Source of the DNA: Patescibacteria group bacterium
GTDB lineage: Bacteria > Patescibacteriota > Patescibacteriia > JAGVFQ01
Reading direction: 5' to 3'
NCBI GenBank assembly: GCA_020057505.1
Contig: JAGVFQ010000019.1
Location: forward strand, 1-44,109
DNA: 44,109 nt
A program made the translations under genes and the position numbers. This document shows positions 40,879 to 44,109 of the stretch, one piece after another. Position 1 is the first letter of the stretch; every line of letters begins with the position of its first letter. Below the pieces are notes generated by a model. The model made no database searches. It worked only from the letters and a program-made list of their open reading frames with translations, and had not been told where the DNA came from.

Positions 40879-41021
40879 GTCATTGCGAGGAGTGACCCGC
40901 GGGAGCGAGCCTACTCCGCCGAAGCTGCTTCGGCTACGAAGGCTGGACGTGGCAATCTTCGGCATTTAGCTAGAGGAACGAGATTGCTTCACTCCGCTGC
41001 GGCTACGTTCGCAATGGCAGA
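40879..41021. repeat. Dispersed inverted repeat (TGTCATTGCGAGGA type)
   Basis: Outer arms TGTCATTGCGAGGA and TTCGCAATGGCA are inverted, with an inner palindrome GCCGAAGC..GCTTCGGC and an inverted GGCAATCT / AGATTGC pair. This family of long palindromes is seen between genes in many bacteria. The 246-base gap 40811-41056 also holds TTCGTG units at 41028-41058. Confidence 0.7.
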
Positions 41022-41056
41022 TCACCTTGATTCGTACATTCGTGTTAATTCGTGTG

Positions 41057-43486
41057 TCATATCACGATGCTCACTAATTTCCCCTTCACATAAATAATTT
41101 TCTTCGGCTCCTTGCCACCCGTCCACTGCTTCACTTTTTCACTGGCCAAAATAATTTTTTTAATTTCCTCTTCGCTCGCCTCGGCCGCAACAATAATCCT
41201 GTCGCGCAATTTGCCATTGATCTGCACGACGATTTCTATTTCTTTGTCTTTAATTAAATTTGAATCAAACTTCGGCCAACTTTCCAAATGAATACTTTTT
41301 TTGTTACCGATATTAGCCCAAAGTTCCTCAGCAATAAAGGGCGCGAAAGGAGCGAGAATTACTAAAAATTTCTCCCAAATATTTTGCGGTATTTCCTGTA
41401 ATTTATAACATTCATTGGCAAAAATCATCAAACTCGAAACCGCCGTGTTAAAAGACATAGTCTCAATATCTTCGCCAACTTTCTTGATGGTCTTATGCAG
41501 CAAATGAGTTAATTCAGTATTCGTGCTTTTATTCGTGTTCAATCCGCGTTTTATTCGCGTGCTCACCTCCCACATACGAATTAAAAACCGATAACACCCG
41601 TTCAACCCTTTTTCATCCCAAGGAATCGCCTGATCAAATGGCCCCATAAACATTTCATAAAGCCGAAGGGTGTCGGCCCCAAAATTTGCCACTACCGCAT
41701 CGGGATTTACCACATTGCCTTTTGACTTGGACATTTTCACTCCGCCCGTGCCCAAGACCATGCCCTGCGACGTGCGCTTTTGATATGGCTCACTATTAGG
41801 AATGACGCCAATATCATAAAAAAATTTATTCCAAAAACGAGAATACAAAAGATGCAAAGTAGTATGCTCCATGCCGCCGTTATACCAATCCACCGGCGCC
41901 CAATAATCTAATTTTTCCCGGCTGGCAAATTCTTTGTCATTTTTCGGATCAATATAACGCAAGAAATACCAAGACGACCCGGCCCAATTCGGCATGGTGT
42001 CAGTCTCTCTTCTAGCTGGCCCGCCGCACTTTGGGCATTTGGTCTTCACCCATTTTTCGATTCCCGCCAAAGGCGACTCGCCCGTATCCGTTGGCTCGTA
42101 ATTTTTAACATCGGGCAGTTTCACCGGCAAATCTTTTTCGGACACCGGCACTTCGCCGCATTTCTCGCAAAAAATAATCGGGATCGGCTCGCCCCAATAA
42201 TGCTGGCGGGAAAAAATCCAATCGCGGAGATGAAAATTGACTACATATTTTCCCATGCCTTGAGCAACAATAAAATCAGCAACTGCTTTGCGCGCCTGAA
42301 GAGTATCCATACCAGTGAATTGGCCAGCATTTATCATAATGCCTTCACCAATATAAGCTTCCTTCATATCTTCCACTTTAATTTCTGAATCTTGGGGTTG
42401 GATTACCAGCTTTAAAGGCAAATTATATTTTTTGGCAAATTCAAAATCGCGTTCATCATGAGTGGGTGTACATTTAACAATACCAGTACCATAATCCATA
42501 ATGGCGAAATTGGCGATATAAAGTGGCATTTTCCAACCAGTCAGATTATTAATCACATATCTGCCGATAAAATATCCTTCTTTTTTCTTTTCCACATTCA
42601 AACGATCTTTAATTTTATCCTGAATACAATTTTTGATAAATTCATTAGCTCCTTTTTCATATTCTGTTCCTTTGACTAATTGCTCAATAATCGGATGCTC
42701 TGGAGCAATGACCATAAAAGTTGCACCCCAAGTAGTGTGAGGCCAGGTAGTAAAAGTTGCCAGCTTAATATCCATACTATCGACCTGCCAATATTCTTCA
42801 AGACCTTCCGATCGCCCGATCCAATTCGCCTGCTGAATTTTTATTTTTTCCAAATAATCAACTGTTTTCAAATCTTCAAGCAGCTTGTCAGCATATTTGG
42901 TAATCGCTAAGAGCCATTGCTCTTTGTCTCTTTTTTCCGTGGTACCGCCACAGCGTTCGCATTTGCCGTCCACCACTTCCTCATTCGCCAATCCAACTTT
43001 ACAAGACAAACACCAATTGATCGGCATTTTCTTTTTGTAGGCTAAACCATGCTTGTAGAGCTGCAAAAAAATCCACTGCGTCCATTTGTAATATTTTGGA
43101 TCAGTCGTATTGATTTCCCGCTCCCAATCAAAAGAAAAGCCGAGCGACTTCAGTTGGCGCCGGAAAGTATCAGTGTTTCTCTTGGTAACAATTTTCGGAT
43201 GAAGACCGTTCTTAATGGCATAATTTTCTGTCGGCAAACCAAAAGCGTCCCAACCAATGGGATAGAGCACATTGTATCCGTCCATGCGGCGCTTGCGGGC
43301 GACAATATCCATGGCCGTATAGCTCCGCACATGCCCGGCATGGAGTCCGTCGCCGGAAGGATAAGGGAATTCGACTAAGGCATAATATTTGGGCTTTTCG
43401 CCAAAATCAAGAGCTTGATATATTTTCTCTTTCTCCCATTTTTTCTGCCATTTTGGCTCAATTTTTTTATGGTTATATTTTTTCAT
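41057..43486 (-). CDS. leuS: Leucine-tRNA ligase
   Basis: 809 residues: class I synthetase with FPYPSGDGLHAGHVRSY (HIGH motif), the zinc and CP1 editing region (THDERDFEFAKKY), GGVKMSKSKGNVVNPD (KMSKS) and the anticodon-binding helices. It attaches leucine to tRNA-Leu. Between the helices EVST and LHKTIKKVG the segment RIKRGLNTNKSTNTELT is encoded by an ATTCGTG/ATTCGCG repeat (41510-41562), so a dispersed repeat lies inside the gene in frame. Start ATG at 43486. The 63-base gap before it abuts a fragment of a DGR reverse transcriptase. Confidence 0.96.
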   Translation of the reverse strand: MKKYNHKKIEPKWQKKWEKEKIYQALDFGEKPKYYALVEFPYPSGDGLHAGHVRSYTAMDIVARKRRMDGYNVLYPIGWDAFGLPTENYAIKNGLHPKIVTKRNTDTFRRQLKSLGFSFDWEREINTTDPKYYKWTQWIFLQLYKHGLAYKKKMPINWCLSCKVGLANEEVVDGKCERCGGTTEKRDKEQWLLAITKYADKLLEDLKTVDYLEKIKIQQANWIGRSEGLEEYWQVDSMDIKLATFTTWPHTTWGATFMVIAPEHPIIEQLVKGTEYEKGANEFIKNCIQDKIKDRLNVEKKKEGYFIGRYVINNLTGWKMPLYIANFAIMDYGTGIVKCTPTHDERDFEFAKKYNLPLKLVIQPQDSEIKVEDMKEAYIGEGIMINAGQFTGMDTLQARKAVADFIVAQGMGKYVVNFHLRDWIFSRQHYWGEPIPIIFCEKCGEVPVSEKDLPVKLPDVKNYEPTDTGESPLAGIEKWVKTKCPKCGGPARRETDTMPNWAGSSWYFLRYIDPKNDKEFASREKLDYWAPVDWYNGGMEHTTLHLLYSRFWNKFFYDIGVIPNSEPYQKRTSQGMVLGTGGVKMSKSKGNVVNPDAVVANFGADTLRLYEMFMGPFDQAIPWDEKGLNGCYRFLIRMWEVSTRIKRGLNTNKSTNTELTHLLHKTIKKVGEDIETMSFNTAVSSLMIFANECYKLQEIPQNIWEKFLVILAPFAPFIAEELWANIGNKKSIHLESWPKFDSNLIKDKEIEIVVQINGKLRDRIIVAAEASEEEIKKIILASEKVKQWTGGKEPKKIIYVKGKLVSIVI
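41510..41562. repeat. ATTCGTG repeat within leuS
   Basis: Four ATTCGTG/ATTCGCG/AATCCGCG units in about 53 bases, the same units as at 9366-9417 and 41028-41058. It is in frame and codes for a polar surface segment. Confidence 0.65.
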
Positions 43487-43549
43487 AATAAAAATGTCAT
43501 CCTGAGGTTCTCGAAGGATGTTCTTTTATTTACAATAATTTTACTCTTT

Positions 43550-43744
43550 TTAACTGTTTTTCGCAAGAATAAAATTAAGGTTGGCCAAATTTTCGTGAAG
43601 CGATATAATATTATCCATAAGCCACAGACTAAAAAACTCCACGTCTAGTTTTGATCTTTTGCCGCAGACAAATTCTTTCCACGCCAAAAGCAAATTTTCT
43701 AATGAAATAATTTCTTCAAATTTATGAGTGAATTGAATTTTCAT
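43550..43744 (-). pseudogene. Truncated DGR reverse transcriptase (N-terminal fragment)
   Basis: From ATG 43744 the translation MKIQFTHKFEEIISLENLLL, then AWKEFVCGKRSKLDVEFFS and LHENLAN, matches residues 1-55 of the RT at 3119-4225. It then breaks into LNFILAKNS and a stop; everything downstream, including the catalytic motifs, is gone and the leuS leader begins. No activity is expected. The preserved head, the shared spacer and the adjacent avd show that it is the remains of a second DGR-type locus. Confidence 0.88.
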
Positions 43745-43765
43745 AAAAATATTCCCTTTAAGTCG

Positions 43766-43773
43766 CCCCCCCC
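43766..43773 (+). repeat. Run of 8 C before the second avd
   Basis: Equivalent of the 11-C run at 4247-4257, in the same position between the divergent RT and avd starts. Confidence 0.85.
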
Positions 43774-43788
43774 AACGGCCTGCCAACA

Positions 43789-44109
43789 GTGATTGAGAAA
43801 GAAAAGGAGGCATATCAATATTGGTTGAAATTATATCAAAACTTCCCTAAAATCGAGCGCTTCGGCATCGGGCAAAAAATATCGCAACTATTCATCAACG
43901 TTCTTGAATTAAGCTTCACCGCTGCCTATCTGCCACCCGATCAAAAAATAATTTTACTGGCAAAAACTATATCGCGGCTCGATGTCTTAAAATTTTTCGT
44001 CCAATTAGCCTGGGAGAACAAATTGATTCCGAATGAAAAATATATAGAGCTTTCCCAAAAACTGGAAGCAATCGGCCGTATGCTTGGCGGCTGGAAAAAA
44101 GGATTGCAA
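43789..44109 (+). CDS. avd: Second Avd-like DGR accessory protein (cut by window edge)
   Basis: From GTG 43789 the translation is IEKEKEAYQYWLKLYQNF then IERFGIGQKISQLFINVLEL, ending in the window at GGWKKGLQ. It is a clear Avd-type four-helix-bundle protein, 107 residues visible, and runs past the edge. No stop or frameshift is seen. An ATG at 43724 would be in frame only with one more C in the run 43766-43773. It is divergent from the RT fragment, as in the intact copy. Whether a complete DGR with TR and target follows outside the window is unknown. Confidence 0.83.
   Translation, partial: MIEKEKEAYQYWLKLYQNFPKIERFGIGQKISQLFINVLELSFTAAYLPPDQKIILLAKTISRLDVLKFFVQLAWENKLIPNEKYIELSQKLEAIGRMLGGWKKGLQ

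Overview
The window reads like part of a Patescibacteria (Candidate Phyla Radiation) chromosome. It is AT-rich, with long single-strand gene runs and tiny gaps. It has a str operon (rpsL-rpsG-fusA), an enlarged nucleoside diphosphate kinase, a ComEC split into two proteins, Thr/Pro-linked surface proteins, and gaps full of palindromic repeats. TGA is used as a stop codon. Phylum-level placement is inference; no rRNA gene is present.

Layout: (1) 1-2.44 kb, minus strand: start of fusA, a GxxExxY-family gene framed by inverted repeats, rpsG, rpsL and a site-2-type metalloprotease. (2) 2.51-3.11 kb: rpmB on the plus strand, then tRNA-Pro(GGG) and a promoter-driven structured RNA resembling 6S RNA on the minus strand. 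(3) 3.12-5.9 kb: a complete diversity-generating retroelement (DGR). It has a reverse transcriptase, an Avd-type accessory gene, a template repeat (TR, 4673-4787) and a target gene whose 3' end carries the variable repeat (VR, 5102-5216). TR and VR differ at 17 positions and all 17 are adenines in TR. (4) 6.1-7.27 kb: an insertion sequence with a DDE transposase. (5) 7.4-12.1 kb: ndk, the two ComEC parts and a secreted surface protein. (6) 12.15-39.75 kb: a continuous minus-strand surface-glycan locus. (7) 39.86-43.49 kb: a PfkB-family sugar or nucleoside kinase and leuS. (8) 43.55 kb to the end: a second, broken copy of the DGR start (RT fragment plus a divergent avd running off the edge).

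The glycan locus encodes a flippase-like exporter, GT2 and GT4 glycosyltransferases, seven SAM-methyltransferase domains, GDP-mannose 4,6-dehydratase, and three enzymes matching the WbpE/WbpB/WbpD steps of diacetamido-uronic acid sugar synthesis. It also encodes large multi-membrane proteins resembling GT-C transferases with small membrane partners, sugar-binding-like anchored proteins, and a GT2-methyltransferase-kinase fusion. Genes are mostly 2-20 bases apart or overlapping, so one or a few long transcripts are likely. A promoter precedes the flippase (39801-39828) and another lies at 15521-15549. Together these genes would build, modify, cap and export a cell-surface polysaccharide and attach or handle it outside the membrane.

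The most notable system is the DGR. It appears intact and has an unusual layout, with avd antisense between TR and RT. An 81-bp palindromic repeat is inserted in frame in its reverse transcriptase, the target gene is GC-rich and has no recognised N-terminal domain, and a decayed sister copy sits 39 kb away.
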